From a virus, in the IMG/VR virus record IMGVR_UViG_3300046683_000606, positions 1 through 64,000 of that record: a stretch of DNA of 64,000 bases; one strand, written 5' to 3'. Numbering within the stretch: the first letter of the stretch is position 1; each line of letters opens with the position of its first letter. Shown here in pieces: positions 36,655-44,122 of the stretch. Made by a program: the position numbers and the translations under genes. Below the pieces are notes generated by a model. The model searched no databases. It had not been told where the DNA came from and saw nothing but the letters and a program-made list of their open reading frames with translations.

Positions 36655-38231
36655 GGCTGAAACAGGTTTCCGGCCGCACCTGGCTCGCGGTCGCGGTTGA
36701 GGATCGGCACTTTGTTGTGCTCAAATTCGACGCGGCCTATGCGCTTTAGCCCGGTGATGTTGGTGTATTGGCCTTTGGTCTGAAAGAATACTTCTGCTTC
36801 TTTGCCTTTGCCTTTGTCCAGATAGCCGTATATATCCTTATCCCAACATCCGGCTTCGCGTTTGGCGCCTTCGGGCGTTTTGATGGTGACCATTGCAAAA
36901 GACTTCTCGCCTTTGAGCGTAACGAATACGCGCTCAATGGTTCCTTTTACGATGAACGGCTCGGCGCCGGGGCTCTGTGATTTCCCGGCGCTGGCCGTTG
37001 TGGTTTTAGGGGTCTCCTTTCGTTCAGTCTTTCCCTTCGGGGGAAGGTCTTTGGGGAAAATCTCTACAATGCGATAGTTCAACTGTTTGCCCATCGCGTG
37101 AATGGTCGAAACGTCGGTCGGCAGGATGTGCCACCAATCGTCTTTCCATGTGGCAGTGCAATGCTTCTGAATTAGTTCAACTAGGTCGCCAATGTCGCCG
37201 CGTATGATCGTGCCTTGATCGGCGCTGTGGACTAACTCTATGGTTCCACGCGGTTTAGCTTCTTCATGCTTGCTGTCAAGTGGCGCAACTTGCGGCGGTT
37301 CCTGTTTTATGTCCATCTTGGTCTCTGCCAATTCCTTGTCGGCTGCTTCGACGCGCGCAAGCGCTGCCTCGGCCATCTTTGCTTTGTCTGAGCCCGGTTC
37401 GTGGCCGTGCCCAAGTTTCTCGTCCAGTACTTCCGCTTGACGCGCTTTGCCAAGCTGTCTGTTGGCTTCGTAGGTGACTGCTCTCCCTGATGCCGTGAAT
37501 CCGTTGGCGTCGGTGATGATTCGGCCTTCTGGTGTGTATTCCTGATCTGCCTGAACCATTTCAGCGTCGGTGTAAATATCGGACAGGTCGGGATAGCCTT
37601 TCCTGATCGCTAGAGCTTCGGCACACTTGGCGAGCATGTGACGCGGCATGCGATTGTAGAAGTCTGCTTTTGTTTCGCTCAGGTCTCGCGGTGCAAACTC
37701 ATCCCAGTAAGCTACTCCAACGATGGGATGCTCCAAACCCTTCTTCCAAAGGCGCACGGTGGCGCTCTCTGGTATCGGTCTTCCGGCTGGAGTCTTAGTA
37801 CCAGACATTACAAACGTCGGCTCATCGGCTCCGCCAAAGTCCCTGTGGTGCCGTCCAGCGAGCGCGCGCAACCCGTCAATCCCCATCTGAATAGTCATCT
37901 GGCGCCCGGCAATCCAGATTCCTTTTTCGTCCTGGTGATGTTTCGAAACGTTGCGGAACACGGCGTAAATCTGTTTAGTGATCGGGTCGAGCTTGTGTTT
38001 CTTGCAGGTCCATAGGAACAAAGCAAACTCGTCGTTATCGGCGCCCTTGCACACTGTACGCTTCAATAGTTCAATCTCATCACTGCTAAGCTGCCGTTCG
38101 CGGTTCCGTTGGACGATTACCGGACGTGGCAAGGAGACCGTTGGAACGATTGCCGTTGTATTAAAACGGCGTTGGTTCTTCCGGCTCACTGGTTTCGAAC
38201 GTCTTACGATCTTTCTTTTCGTCTTCGGCAT
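36651..38231 (-). CDS. bet: RecT/Bet-family single-strand annealing recombinase with C-terminal extension
   Basis: 526 residues from ATG 38231, supported by GAGGAG four bases upstream, although this gives a 71-nt overlap with the KTSC gene. LSSDEIELLKRTVCKGADND, FLWTCKKHKLDPITKQIYAV and MTIQMGIDGLRALAGRH are the conserved Bet segments. RecT/Bet proteins anneal complementary strands during phage recombination and replication. The family core is about 200-270 residues; here another 250 residues follow, including a nucleic-acid-binding-like segment (GTIERVFVTLKGEKSFAMVT). No partner exonuclease was recognised; the nuclease-like gene at 39286 is a candidate. Confidence 0.85.
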   Translation of the reverse strand: MPKTKRKIVRRSKPVSRKNQRRFNTTAIVPTVSLPRPVIVQRNRERQLSSDEIELLKRTVCKGADNDEFALFLWTCKKHKLDPITKQIYAVFRNVSKHHQDEKGIWIAGRQMTIQMGIDGLRALAGRHHRDFGGADEPTFVMSGTKTPAGRPIPESATVRLWKKGLEHPIVGVAYWDEFAPRDLSETKADFYNRMPRHMLAKCAEALAIRKGYPDLSDIYTDAEMVQADQEYTPEGRIITDANGFTASGRAVTYEANRQLGKARQAEVLDEKLGHGHEPGSDKAKMAEAALARVEAADKELAETKMDIKQEPPQVAPLDSKHEEAKPRGTIELVHSADQGTIIRGDIGDLVELIQKHCTATWKDDWWHILPTDVSTIHAMGKQLNYRIVEIFPKDLPPKGKTERKETPKTTTASAGKSQSPGAEPFIVKGTIERVFVTLKGEKSFAMVTIKTPEGAKREAGCWDKDIYGYLDKGKGKEAEVFFQTKGQYTNITGLKRIGRVEFEHNKVPILNRDREPGAAGNLFQP

Positions 38232-38469
38232 CGGGCTCCTCAATTCGTGTGCAACGGAAAGCTGGTTTGATCTGCTTGAGAAAGTGTGAACCTTTAGACT
38301 CGGCTTTTTGGAATGCTTCCCAGTCTGCGGCCGTAAACGGCGTGTAGGGGTACACCCGTTCTTTTTCTCCGGCCTTCTTCGACGCAAAGGCGAGTTCCAG
38401 CGTTTTGGTCGTGGCGTTATACGCTACTCCGCATAGGCCGGTCTTACTGGTGATTGGTGTCCGGTTCAT
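38161..38469 (-). CDS. KTSC-domain protein, 102 aa
   Basis: ATG 38469 overlaps the upstream stop (ATGA) and has GAGGA upstream. YNATTKTLELAFASKKAGEK, VYPYTPFTAADWEAFQKAES and SKGSHFLKQI match the KTSC fold (small beta-barrel domain often next to phage or RNA-binding proteins). The C-terminus is acidic. Overlaps the start of the recombinase gene by 71 nt. Confidence 0.75.
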   Translation of the reverse strand: MNRTPITSKTGLCGVAYNATTKTLELAFASKKAGEKERVYPYTPFTAADWEAFQKAESKGSHFLKQIKPAFRCTRIEEPDAEDEKKDRKTFETSEPEEPTPF

Positions 38470-39272
38470 ATTCTGTCCTCGTCCCATGCGCGGATACCTG
38501 GGACGGTAAGCTGCATGGCTTTCGAACTTTTTGTTTCGCGTGCTTGTCTGCTCAATTCCTGGTCGTTGCCCATGATGTACTTCCGCAAGTCGGTGCGTCC
38601 GCCAATATAGGCTTTCAGTACCGCGTCGAAGTCCGTAAACTCTGCGAAGTACTGAACACGTCCGCGAGTGCCGGCAATCTTCGGCGTGTTGGCTTGCACC
38701 TTTACATCTTGAACGTTGGCGGCCATTGCTGCCGCGTCTCTTGCTGCCTGTTCTTTCTGTTCGCGTTCGCGCTGCTCGGATTCCTTACGCATCTTCTCCG
38801 CTTCGCGCTTGTTCAAGTCTCCGGCCTTCTGCGCTTCCTTGATTTCCTTTTCGCGTTTCTTGCGATCTGCTTCGGCTTGCGCTTCTTGCTGCTTGCGGAG
38901 TTCGGCGGCATCGGCTTCGGCTTGGCGGCGGCGATCTTCATTAATGCGGCGCTCCTCCGCTTCGGCTGCGAGTCGTTCCTGGCGCTTAAAGTCTGCCATC
39001 GGAGTAGAAACCATATTGCGAATCTCCTCCGCACCATTCAAATACTTCTGCATCTCCTGGCGGACACTCTCAAGATTGCGGCGCGCAAACTCGACAAACG
39101 GGTTTAGCTTGTTTTTCACGTCCTTTTGATAGTTGGTGATCGTGGTGAGTAGTCGTCCGGCTTTCTCGTAGTCGTCCGGCGTCTTGACCATGATTCCTTT
39201 GGCTTCTTCGCGGAGTGTGGCAAGTCCCGTTTCGAGCGGTTGCGTCTCCGTTTTTGCAATCTGCGTTTCCAT
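38466..39272 (-). CDS. Coiled-coil recombination-associated protein, 268 aa
   Basis: Residues 30-90 (KTPDDYEKAGRLLTTITNYQ) resemble a phage protein family usually found beside RecT/Erf genes. Residues about 95-190 are a Glu/Lys/Arg/Ala coiled coil. It ends with VPGIRAWDED, a typical ending of that family. The RBS reads ATCGGGAGGAAG just before ATG 39272, like several late genes. Likely works with the annealing protein. Confidence 0.65.
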   Translation of the reverse strand: METQIAKTETQPLETGLATLREEAKGIMVKTPDDYEKAGRLLTTITNYQKDVKNKLNPFVEFARRNLESVRQEMQKYLNGAEEIRNMVSTPMADFKRQERLAAEAEERRINEDRRRQAEADAAELRKQQEAQAEADRKKREKEIKEAQKAGDLNKREAEKMRKESEQREREQKEQAARDAAAMAANVQDVKVQANTPKIAGTRGRVQYFAEFTDFDAVLKAYIGGRTDLRKYIMGNDQELSRQARETKSSKAMQLTVPGIRAWDEDRI

Positions 39273-39285
39273 ACTTCCTCCCGAT

Positions 39286-39642
39286 TTATAAAAATTCTTC
39301 GCGTAACTGGTATGTCTTGCGTTTCCCGCGTGGTCCGCGTTTCGCCCATCCGTGTAGGATTACTTCGCCTCCGGAGTCCTTCCACGTTTGCAACTCTGGA
39401 ATGGCCAGCAATTTATCCTTGTGTTTCGCAAAGTCTGTACTGCAACACTGAACAAGAGCGATCTGCCCCGGCTGGTGGTCACCGTCCAACTGTCTGCATG
39501 CCAGTAAATCTCCAATTCCAAAGGCGTCTATGCGTTTCCCGAATGGCATATTCGGATGCTTGATAAACTTCTCCACTATACAAACGGTCCACCCGTTATC
39601 TCGCAAGTGTTTCAGGCTGCGTTGTACGGGTTTCGACGCCAT
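39286..39642 (-). CDS. PD-(D/E)XK/VRR-like small nuclease-fold protein
   Basis: 118 residues. KHLRDNGWTVCIVEKF, RIDAFGIGDLLAC and IALVQCC follow the spacing of small restriction-like folds seen in phages, with a Gln-x-Cys in place of Glu-x-Lys. VILHGWAKRGPRGKRKTYQL is the usual closing basic segment. Could cut or resolve DNA ends for RecT, but the altered catalytic motif lowers confidence. Confidence 0.6.
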   Translation of the reverse strand: MASKPVQRSLKHLRDNGWTVCIVEKFIKHPNMPFGKRIDAFGIGDLLACRQLDGDHQPGQIALVQCCSTDFAKHKDKLLAIPELQTWKDSGGEVILHGWAKRGPRGKRKTYQLREEFL

Positions 39643-39643
39643 T

Positions 39644-39868
39644 TCAAGTCATCCAAAGAACTGCGGCAACTACGGCTAGGGTTATTACGACCTTCACGGC
39701 GAACCAGGCGAGCGCTTTAACGAGTTTCACATTGGCGGCGCGGTCCTGCTTCCGTTCGCGAGCGTAGAATGCGCGCATCGCGTCCTGTTCGCGCTGATCT
39801 TCAATGTCCAGCGCTTTGATGCAGACTTCTACATCCTGACGGCTCGGTACGTTCAAACTAGGCTTCAC
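39644..39868 (-). CDS. Small membrane protein, 74 aa
   Basis: GTG 39868 chosen for GGAGG four bases upstream, though the open frame extends further. A charged helical first half is followed by a C-terminal transmembrane helix (FAVKVVITLAVVAAVLWM). Overlaps the exported PEP-CTERM-like gene by 11 nt. Confidence 0.55.
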   Translation of the reverse strand: MKPSLNVPSRQDVEVCIKALDIEDQREQDAMRAFYARERKQDRAANVKLVKALAWFAVKVVITLAVVAAVLWMT

Positions 39869-40316
39869 GTTTCCTCCGAAGGATTGGGCGGATGACTGCA
39901 AATACTAAACCAGCAAACAGAAAAGCGATTGTGGAAGATTCTGGCGTTGTAATAGGAACGTCGCCAAAGTCGATGGATGTGGGAGTGATCGAGACCGTCA
40001 CATTGGGATTTATCGCTATGCGGGATTGCGTCCACACAACTGGCTCCGCTTTCTCGTCGGTTATTTCAGTTGGTCCACCTGGCCAAACGTAAAGCCCGAT
40101 AGCTTTGAGTACTGCATTGATTGAAAGCTGTAGGGAGTCGGCGTTCGCGGCTATCTGCGCGTTTAACAGGTTTCCGGCCAGGTCTAGGTCAACGCCTGGG
40201 GCGAGCGGTAACACGGTGCTCGCGTCCAGTTCTGCGGCAACCTGCGTGATTGTGTCTGCGTGTGCTGTGGCCGCACAAAAGAAAGCTGCGGCGATTGCTA
40301 GGTTACGTAGTTGCAT
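39858..40316 (-). CDS. Exported protein with PEP-CTERM-like sorting tail, 152 aa
   Basis: ATG 40316 is chosen because AGGAGG lies just inside an upstream in-frame ATG. Residues 1-20 (MQLRNLAIAAAFFCAATAHA) are a Sec signal with a likely cut before Asp21. The C-terminus has PESST (125-129), a hydrophobic segment (130-142) and RRKR (147-150): the three-part layout of PEP-CTERM (exosortase) sorting signals, with Ser replacing the second Pro. PTSIDFGDVPI precedes it. If processed, the host exosortase would anchor it outside the cell. Confidence 0.65.
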   Translation of the reverse strand: MQLRNLAIAAAFFCAATAHADTITQVAAELDASTVLPLAPGVDLDLAGNLLNAQIAANADSLQLSINAVLKAIGLYVWPGGPTEITDEKAEPVVWTQSRIAINPNVTVSITPTSIDFGDVPITTPESSTIAFLFAGLVFAVIRPILRRKREA

Positions 40317-40587
40317 TTTTGTTTGCCTCCTCATAGGCTCGGCGTAATAAAATCTGTAACGGATCGGTCTCTGCTGCGTGTTCCCTGCATCCGCACTCAC
40401 CGTCAATCTGGATTCCTTCCACTTCAATGCTGCGGTCATGCTCGCATCCGTTTTTGCTGTGGTCGCTAATCGGGTGGAAGCACTCTCCACATTCAACTGG
40501 TTCCTGCTCGCGCGTTTTCCAGTTGAGGTATTCGGTCGGGTCTTGCTTGCGTTCCAGTGCTAGTTCTACTGCTCTGTCGTAGCTCAT
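40303..40587 (-). CDS. Cys/His-rich small protein, 94 aa
   Basis: ATG 40587 with AGGGGG upstream. VECGECFHPISDHSKNGCEH and a later IDGECGCREH form a probable zinc-binding cluster. First gene of the block driven by the minus promoter in the divergent region at 40608-40635. Its 14-nt overlap couples it to the exported protein gene. Confidence 0.55.
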   Translation of the reverse strand: MSYDRAVELALERKQDPTEYLNWKTREQEPVECGECFHPISDHSKNGCEHDRSIEVEGIQIDGECGCREHAAETDPLQILLRRAYEEANKNATT

Positions 40588-40607
40588 ATTTCCCCCTCAA
40601 TTCCTGC

Positions 40608-40635
40608 ATGGTACGCTGATTTGCGGACAAGTCAA
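40608..40635 (-). promoter_or_regulatory. Minus-strand early promoter with operator dyad
   Basis: The -35 TTGACT (complement of 40630-40635) and -10 TACCAT (complement of 40608-40613) are 16 bp apart. Read on the plus strand, GTACGC-TGATTT-GCGGAC (40611-40628) is an 18-bp imperfect dyad that overlaps the spacer and -10, as a repressor site would. Serves the block beginning at 40587. Confidence 0.7.
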
Positions 40636-40647
40636 GTTAAATCTTGC

Positions 40648-40676
40648 TTGCGTGTCCGCTTATTTGCGTGTATAAA
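40648..40676 (+). promoter_or_regulatory. Promoter of the repressor-like gene with operator dyad
   Basis: TTGCGT (40648-40653) and TATAAA (40671-40676) are 17 bp apart. GTCCGC-TTATTT-GCGTGT (40654-40671) lies in the spacer and matches the operator half-site pattern. The predicted start coincides with ATG 40683, implying a leaderless mRNA, as in lambda cI maintenance transcription. TTGCGTGT also occurs twice, 16 bp apart. Confidence 0.7.
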
Positions 40677-40682
40677 ACTCCT

Positions 40683-40895
40683 ATGGATGAATCTCAAGTG
40701 CTGGCCAGACTGACTAAGTACTCTAAGCGTTACAAGAACATTCGCGAGGCTGCGGCATCTCTCGGCATCTCTAAAACGTACATGGGTGATATTCTGCGCG
40801 GCCGTCGGCCGGTTCCGGATTCAGTCTTGGCCGCTATCGGTTTGGAGCGCGTTACCGGATACCGGCGCGTTGTCGCCTACAAGTCTGCGGATTGA
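40683..40895 (+). CDS. Helix-turn-helix repressor-like protein, 70 aa
   Basis: The only plus-strand gene inside the minus-strand early block. ATG 40683 has no SD and lies at the predicted transcription start. NIREAAASLGISKTYMGDIL is a Cro/XRE-type helix-turn-helix, followed by PDSVLAAIGLERVTGYR, a common sequence in such small phage regulators. With operator dyads at its own promoter and at three early minus promoters, it is the best candidate for the phage repressor or Cro. Its 3' end overlaps the convergent gene at 40821. Confidence 0.75.
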   Translation: MDESQVLARLTKYSKRYKNIREAAASLGISKTYMGDILRGRRPVPDSVLAAIGLERVTGYRRVVAYKSAD

Positions 40896-41303
40896 ATTGT
40901 TTGAGGAGTAGGTACGCGCCTCCAGCGTAGCAATGTGAAACACACGGCCGGGCTGCTCTCCCTGATCGGCGTATGGTGCGGTCAATGATTCAATCTTCCA
41001 ATAGTTCTTGGTCCGGCCTAGAACGCGGCCGGTAAATTCATGCTGGCGGCCGGAGTTCGTAAAGCGTGCTATCACTAGGTCGCCCGTTTGGTAGTGGTCC
41101 AAGGTCGGATGCATCTCTTTGCGTACTTCACCTGCGAGCGTGCTTCTGCTTATCACTGGCGTATTCTCCTCTCGTCTAAATTCTCCGAATAGGGTTTCCC
41201 CTAGGCGTTTCATTGCTGCTTGGCGTGCGCGTTTGGACATATGACCGGAGGGCGATGATAGTGCTATCGCGTCTCCGGTCGAGAATGGTTTGCGGTCATT
41301 CAT
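40821..41303 (-). CDS. Hypothetical protein, 160 aa
   Basis: ATG 41303 overlaps the end of the gene upstream by 8 nt. Contains a beta-rich middle (YQTGDLVIARFTNSGRQHEF then GRVLGRTKNYWKIESL), reminiscent of SH3-like or KOW folds. Its last 25 codons overlap the 3' end of the repressor gene in antisense, so one transcript could affect the other. Confidence 0.5.
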   Translation of the reverse strand: MNDRKPFSTGDAIALSSPSGHMSKRARQAAMKRLGETLFGEFRREENTPVISRSTLAGEVRKEMHPTLDHYQTGDLVIARFTNSGRQHEFTGRVLGRTKNYWKIESLTAPYADQGEQPGRVFHIATLEARTYSSNNSIRRLVGDNAPVSGNALQTDSGQD

Positions 41304-41469
41304 TGGCTAACTTTTCTTCGGTTCCGGTGAATCCTTTGCAATGGGTATCAATGAACTGTGATTTGTCATGGTTGAGTTCGATTAGGTCGTTTATAACGCG
41401 GCGCTGCTGTTTAATGCGTATGCCGAGCAGTGAGACAACGATAAGCAAAATAATGAGCATGGCTCGCAT
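41296..41469 (-). CDS. Small N-terminal membrane protein, 57 aa
   Basis: MRAMLIILLIVVSLLGIRIK is a transmembrane helix, followed by a basic helical segment and an acidic end. ATG 41469 or 41460 could start it. It fills the gap between two other minus genes and overlaps the 41303 start, arguing for a real gene. Confidence 0.5.
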   Translation of the reverse strand: MRAMLIILLIVVSLLGIRIKQQRRVINDLIELNHDKSQFIDTHCKGFTGTEEKLANE

Positions 41470-41473
41470 GTGG

Positions 41474-41761
41474 TTAGGCTCGCATCCTTTCTCTGATTTC
41501 TGGCTTGGCGTACCATTCGCGGCAAATGGCCGCGTAGGTTTGGCAGCATAGGCAGTACTGCTCCTCTGGCAATTTCATCTCCACGCAGTCGGTGCCAGCG
41601 TCGGCTGCATCGCAAGTGTCGGGCACGTCTACCGGCCAACGTGCTTCGAAAAACTCCGCGAATATCTGGGTACGGTGTGACCGGAGTTGCGCGATCGTCT
41701 CCGCTGCGGTCAAGTTGTTGCTAGTCAGTACTTCGGGCTCGGTCGTGATTTCGTTTTTCAT
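41474..41761 (-). CDS. Small Cys-rich protein, 95 aa
   Basis: ATG 41761 in an ATGA overlap. Residues about 48-79 contain TCDAADAGTDCVEM and YCLCCQTYAAICREW, so a metal-binding or zinc-ribbon-like fold is likely. Function unknown. Confidence 0.5.
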   Translation of the reverse strand: MKNEITTEPEVLTSNNLTAAETIAQLRSHRTQIFAEFFEARWPVDVPDTCDAADAGTDCVEMKLPEEQYCLCCQTYAAICREWYAKPEIRERMRA

Positions 41762-42012
41762 GATTTCCTCTCATAGAACCAAACAGCGTAAGTACGAGAA
41801 ACGACGCCATATTCGCAAGCCATTCCTACCATTGCGCGGCCATCTGGGTTATATCCTGCCTGTTCTACGTCTGCGCGAACAAAGGAAAGTAATTCTTGCT
41901 CTGAGTCCACGCGCTTGCTCGCCAAAACATTCATGTAAAGCCCTGCCATGGCGTTTATTGGGTTACAGAAACGCGGTTTTTCTTCATAAGAAAGTGTTGG
42001 TTTGAATGGCAT
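41758..42012 (-). CDS. Hypothetical protein, 84 aa
   Basis: Starts MPFKPTLSYEEKPRFCNPIN and ends with an aromatic, basic tail (TYAVWFYERKS). Coupled to the next gene by ATGA. No domain recognised. Confidence 0.45.
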   Translation of the reverse strand: MPFKPTLSYEEKPRFCNPINAMAGLYMNVLASKRVDSEQELLSFVRADVEQAGYNPDGRAMVGMACEYGVVSRTYAVWFYERKS

Positions 42013-42017
42013 GGGCG

Positions 42018-42296
42018 TTAGTCCTTCCTCTGGCAGTCTTCGAGATATTGGGCGTGATTGTAGTCGAGTGCGCTTGACAAGTCTTCGGCTTCTGGGTCGT
42101 CATGGTCGTCTAACCTGTGGCCGTGGTCCTGAATGTTGGTCAGTTCGGTCCATAGGTGCGTCTGTACGTGGTTTGTAAACGCTTCGGCTATTTCGCTTGG
42201 GGTTGCGTCGGGTAACAGTTTGCGGAGCGCTGACTGTGCGAGTGTTAGCGCGTCGTCAAGTATTGCGAGCGTGCGGTCATCATCGCGGAGTGTCAT
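42018..42296 (-). CDS. Hypothetical acidic helical protein, 92 aa
   Basis: Opens MTLRDDDRTLAILDDALTLA, with several Asp/Glu/His stretches (DHDDPEAEDL). Predicted helical. ATG 42296 closely follows the upstream stop. Unknown role. Confidence 0.45.
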   Translation of the reverse strand: MTLRDDDRTLAILDDALTLAQSALRKLLPDATPSEIAEAFTNHVQTHLWTELTNIQDHGHRLDDHDDPEAEDLSSALDYNHAQYLEDCQRKD

Positions 42297-42297
42297 G

Positions 42298-42579
42298 TTA
42301 TACCTTCCCTTCTGCGGCCGCGATTGCGGCGCGTGCTTGTTCCAGCGTCAATCCTTCGGCGCCGTGCCAGTCCGGTATTCCAATGCCTTCTAACTGTTGA
42401 ATTAAATCCAGCATGGCGGCTAGCAGGTCCGGCGCCGCTGCGATTAGGCGCGCGTTGGCTTCGCTGTTGCCGTATGGATAGTTGTCCACTCTGGCTATAA
42501 CGCGGCCGTCTTTGATCTGACCGGCGCCTACCCATCCCGTACCAGCAAACCACGGTCCTGGCGTGTGTTGTGTGTTCAT
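42298..42579 (-). CDS. Small widespread phage protein (TPGPW/ANARLIAAAPDLL family), 93 aa
   Basis: Start ATG 42579 gives MNTQHTPGPW, the usual beginning of this family; ATG 42591 is an alternative. NSEANARLIAAAPDLLAAML is the family's conserved motif. Function of the family is unknown; it is common in early regions of phages. Confidence 0.7.
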   Translation of the reverse strand: MNTQHTPGPWFAGTGWVGAGQIKDGRVIARVDNYPYGNSEANARLIAAAPDLLAAMLDLIQQLEGIGIPDWHGAEGLTLEQARAAIAAAEGKV

Positions 42580-42601
42580 GGCGTTTTCCATTTCGAAGGA
42601 A

Positions 42602-42622
42602 GGGGAGAGAAAAACTCTCCCC
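42602..42622 (-). terminator. Hairpin, possible terminator, minus strand
   Basis: GGGGAGAG (42602-42609) and CTCTCCCC (42615-42622) form an 8-bp stem with a five-base loop. On the minus strand it is followed by TTCCTTCG, not a clean T-run, so termination may be partial. It lies after the DUF932 gene. Confidence 0.5.
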
Positions 42623-42627
42623 AGTCC

Positions 42628-43707
42628 TTAGAAAGTGGCCTCCATTAGCTTACCGGCGGCGCGATCTAGTTCTGTCCGGCCATCGGCGTATTTGATCGTC
42701 TGAGAAAAGCGCGTGAGACCTTGCACCATTCCCCAAACGGTGTTACGTGGTCCGTCCTGGGCAACGTTGACGGCATCATAACCCGCGTCTATGGCTTTGC
42801 GGGTCAGTCCAGGGATACGCTTCCCAAAGAGCGCGTCAAGTACTTGCTCTTTGTTGGCGCCAATGATGCGCGTTTTGGAAGCTGCGATTTGTGCTTCAAG
42901 GTCCGAGGTTGATTCTTCGGCGTACCGGCGGACGGCGGCAAAGTAATGTGACCATTTGCTGCGAGCGTTTCCAACGTGGCGTACGCTGATTTCTACGACC
43001 TTGGACGCGCCCCATATGATGTGATTCCCGCACATTTCGCGGTACAGGAAGCGGGTTAACTTGAGTGCTGAGGCTCCAACTTCGGAGTTTTGCACGATTA
43101 CACCTTTGTAAACGGCGCCGTCGCTGCCGCGTTCGGTTACGGTCAAGTCTGAATTGCGAAGGAAGGCGAACATATCATGATCGGAAGCGTACAGGGCTGG
43201 AAAGTCGTCCTCTTTGCAGCGAATATCCGGCATGGCCGGTGCCCATCCCTGCGATTCCAATCCCAAGAGCCGTTCGGCTACTTCATAATTCCAAATGCGC
43301 GAATAGTCGTCGGTCACAATCGAACGGAGTAGCAGTCCGCCGTTCTCGTGGAACATCAAATTGGCTACTGCGTTGGCGGCGCCATTCTGCAAGCGTGCGG
43401 CCAGTCCGTAGTTAAGGTTCTGGCAAGCGAGGGTAGCGGGGAGTTCGCGCAAGTAGGATGCCGGTGCTTCGAGTCGGGCGCAAAGCTGGCCAAACGCCCA
43501 ATGCGTGAGCTTCGCGGGTACTCCGGCCTTGCCTACCAGTTGCACATCACCGTCCACGTTCTCAACGCGCAAGTCTGCGAAGGGCATGCGCTTTTCTTTG
43601 GCAATGTCAGCGTAGTGCTTGGTTGCGTCGTACAGCGATTGCAAGTCGGCGAAGCGTTCATCTGCTGGCCGTGTGCTCCATTGTTTATTTGCTGCAAAGA
43701 GTTCCAT
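42628..43707 (-). CDS. DUF932 phage/plasmid-like protein, 359 aa
   Basis: Start MELFAANKQWSTRPADERFA at ATG 43707 with AAAAGGA upstream. The central segment (GGLLLRSIVTDDYSRIWNYE; YKGVIVQNSEVGASALKLTR; CGNHIIWGASKVVEISVRH) matches the conserved blocks of DUF932 (phage/plasmid-like TIGR03299) proteins, common beside early genes and antirestriction genes. Role unproven. A 32-nt RNA motif (43723-43754) sits immediately before the RBS. Confidence 0.85.
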   Translation of the reverse strand: MELFAANKQWSTRPADERFADLQSLYDATKHYADIAKEKRMPFADLRVENVDGDVQLVGKAGVPAKLTHWAFGQLCARLEAPASYLRELPATLACQNLNYGLAARLQNGAANAVANLMFHENGGLLLRSIVTDDYSRIWNYEVAERLLGLESQGWAPAMPDIRCKEDDFPALYASDHDMFAFLRNSDLTVTERGSDGAVYKGVIVQNSEVGASALKLTRFLYREMCGNHIIWGASKVVEISVRHVGNARSKWSHYFAAVRRYAEESTSDLEAQIAASKTRIIGANKEQVLDALFGKRIPGLTRKAIDAGYDAVNVAQDGPRNTVWGMVQGLTRFSQTIKYADGRTELDRAAGKLMEATF

Positions 43708-43722
43708 TTGCTTTATCCTTTT

Positions 43723-43754
43723 GCCCGACCGTGAGTTGGCTCTCCACTGTGGGC
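43723..43754 (-). ncRNA. Structured leader motif, copy A (upstream of DUF932 gene)
   Basis: On the minus strand the 32 nt read GCCC-ACAGUG-GAG-AGCCAA-CUC-ACGGUC-GGGC. GCCC pairs with GGGC; GUG/GAG pairs with CUC-AC with a bulged G; AGCCAA is the loop. The same layout with a 3-bp stem replaced by AGC/GCU occurs at 45238-45269, so the stem is maintained while its sequence changes. The motif ends about 15 nt before the ATG. Confidence 0.6.
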
Positions 43755-43756
43755 GA

Positions 43757-43803
43757 TTGACCGTTAGGCGGTCAGGGATTGGAGCGTTTCTGCTCCGCAC
43801 CCA
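43757..43803 (-). other. Two small hairpins in the DUF932 leader
   Basis: TGACCG/CGGTCA (43757-43773) with a five-base loop, and GGAGC/GCTCC (43776-43791) lie between the 43810 stop and the RNA motif. Together with the motif they make a structured intercistronic leader of about 100 nt. Confidence 0.45.
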
Positions 43804-43809
43804 AACGGT

Positions 43810-43989
43810 CTAACTGTTATGTTCTTCGAAGGTATCCCATACGATTTTGCGTTGTGCATCGGCCAGTGTGCGGAGTGTTTGATTCCGCGCGATGGCATCC
43901 TGACAGTTGCCGTTGCCACGTTCAGAGCGGATGTGGGAAGCGGCGCGTTGTAAAATGTTGATTGCCCGTGTATAGGTTTCGTAGTCCAT
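43810..43989 (-). CDS. Small helical protein, 59 aa
   Basis: ATG 43989 with AAGGAG seven bases upstream. Opens MDYETYTRAINILQRAASHI; ends KIVWDTFEEHNS. Fully helical in appearance; function unknown. It is followed by the structured leader of the DUF932 gene. Confidence 0.55.
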   Translation of the reverse strand: MDYETYTRAINILQRAASHIRSERGNGNCQDAIARNQTLRTLADAQRKIVWDTFEEHNS

Positions 43990-43991
43990 TT

Positions 43992-44120
43992 TTAACTCCT
44001 TCCCAGTCTCGAAGCGATAACGCGAACAAACGAAACAAAGATAACGAGAATCACCAATGCCGGAGCGTTGGCGTCTAGCATGCGGCTAATTGCTTGGGCG
44101 GCGGTCTGTAGGGCGTCCAT
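43992..44120 (-). CDS. Membrane micro-protein, 42 aa
   Basis: Reads MDALQTAAQAISRMLDANAP, then a hydrophobic helix (ALVILVIFVSFVRVIA) and SRLGRS. GGAAGG lies about 8 nt before ATG 44120, and the gene sits 2 nt after the upstream stop and 2 nt before the next start, which supports translation. Role unknown. Confidence 0.5.
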   Translation of the reverse strand: MDALQTAAQAISRMLDANAPALVILVIFVSFVRVIASRLGRS

Positions 44121-44122
44121 GG

